Part shown: positions 12,455 through 12,846 of the stretch, piece by piece
How positions within the stretch are numbered: position 1 is the stretch's first letter
Layout of the letters: each line of letters opens with the position of its first letter
Assembly (NCBI GenBank): GCA_023438785.1
Contig: JAEXQJ010000301.1
Coordinates: 1 to 12,846, forward strand
DNA length: 12,846 nt
Source of the DNA: Pseudomonadota bacterium
Lineage (GTDB): Bacteria; Myxococcota_A; Polyangia; Fen-1088
Direction of reading: 5' to 3'
Program-made: the position numbers and the translations under genes
Notes under the pieces: model-generated
What the model was told of the DNA's origin: nothing
Databases searched by the model: none
Seen by the model: only the letters and a program-made list of their open reading frames with translations

Positions 12455-12846
12455 ATGCAGACCAAGCTGTGTCCCCAATGTGGAGTGGCAATCGAAGCCG
12501 ATGCCCATTTCTGTGGTGCGTGCGGCTCACCCTTGCCCGCGGCGCCTCCGGTCAAGGCGGCGGCCCCCCTTTCGGCTCGGGCCAAGTCGCCTCATGTGAG
12601 TCCGCCCTATGGAGTCTCGGTGGGCCTTGCGCAGCCGACCCGACCTGGTGAGCCGACGCGTCAGGTGGTCCACCCCGCCCCGGCAGCCCCTCTCTCCCCT
12701 GCCCCGGCGGTTGGCTCGGGAGCGCACAGGATCCAGCCCAGCCCAGTCTCGCTCGACCGTCTGGTGGGCCGTACGCTCAATAATCGCTACCTCGTGCAGC
12801 GCAAGATCGGGGAGGGCGGCTTCGGCGCAGTCTTCGAGGGCACCCA
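12455..12846 (+). CDS. Zinc-ribbon Ser/Thr protein kinase (3' end outside window)
   Basis: ATG at 12455 opens a frame that runs to the window end (130 codons seen). Residues 6-23 are a zinc ribbon (CPQC and CGAC), much like those of the tandem-FHA protein. About 75 residues of Pro/Ala/Val-rich linker follow. From ~100 a Hanks-type protein kinase domain begins: 'GRTLNNRYLVQRKIG' and the glycine-rich loop GEGGFGAVF (119-127), which binds ATP phosphates. The catalytic Lys, HRD and DFG motifs lie beyond the window, so activity cannot be judged. It starts nine bases after the PP2C stop. GGGGG lies three bases before the ATG, close for a ribosome site, so coupling to the phosphatase is likely. The pair forms the write/erase part of the signalling cassette. 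The kinase call is firm from the N-lobe; the C-terminal sensor, if any, is unseen. Confidence 0.92.
   Translation, partial: MQTKLCPQCGVAIEADAHFCGACGSPLPAAPPVKAAAPLSARAKSPHVSPPYGVSVGLAQPTRPGEPTRQVVHPAPAAPLSPAPAVGSGAHRIQPSPVSLDRLVGRTLNNRYLVQRKIGEGGFGAVFEGT

Noticed and set aside
11111..12508. 465-codon minus-strand frame opposite the PP2C gene
   Set aside because: Antisense shadow of a phosphatase with all catalytic motifs; the product is Gly/Arg/His-rich with no recognisable fold.
10279..12846. The FHA/PP2C/kinase trio as part of a type VI secretion system
   Set aside because: No Tss, Hcp, VgrG, ClpV or Tag component is visible in the window, and zinc ribbons on the kinase and FHA protein are not typical of PpkA/Fha. 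Sequence downstream is needed before invoking it.

Overview
The window is very GC-rich, protein-dense bacterial chromosome. It carries FHA domains, a PP2C phosphatase, a zinc-ribbon Ser/Thr kinase, several lipoproteins, and secreted proteins with long Pro/Ala linkers. This mix suggests a member of the Myxococcota (myxobacterium-like, formerly deltaproteobacteria). That assignment rests on gene style only; there is no rRNA or marker phylogeny here. No tRNA, rRNA, CRISPR array, insertion sequence or phage gene was seen.

Layout. (1) Bases 3-722 (+): the 3' part of an envelope protein with a conserved Cys-containing region, a polyproline linker and two hydrophobic segments. (2) Bases 5483 down to 726 (-): a tight five-gene operon. 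In transcription order it encodes a small exported protein, a lipoprotein with a glutaredoxin-like CGAC domain, prephenate dehydrogenase (tyrA), another lipoprotein, and EPSP synthase (aroA). The last three genes overlap by 1 and 4 bases, so two aromatic amino-acid enzymes flank a translationally coupled lipoprotein. (3) Bases 5521-7433 (+): a 52-residue single-pass membrane protein, divergent from the operon, then an FHA protein fused to a CpaF/GspE-like ATPase domain whose catalytic residues are all replaced. (4) Bases 9992 down to 7492 (-): a lipoprotein with a carboxypeptidase-regulatory-like domain, coupled by an ATGA overlap to an exported zinc-phospholipase-C-like protein whose metal ligands are mostly missing. 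(5) Bases 10279 to the end (+): a signalling cassette of double zinc-ribbon plus tandem-FHA protein, membrane-anchored PP2C phosphatase, and zinc-ribbon Ser/Thr kinase cut by the window end.

How the genes may work together. The kinase and phosphatase of unit 5 could write and erase phosphothreonine. The tandem-FHA protein, and perhaps the FHA-pseudoATPase of unit 3, could read it. The kinase and tandem-FHA protein share the same type of N-terminal zinc ribbon, which hints at a common scaffold. Units 3 and 4 converge on a 9-bp inverted repeat, and each encodes an enzyme fold with its active site erased. The best candidates for undescribed biology are the FHA-pseudoCpaF protein with its small membrane partner, the metal-less PLC-like protein with its coupled lipoprotein, and the zinc-ribbon/FHA/PP2C/kinase cassette. 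All functional links are inference from sequence and gene order.
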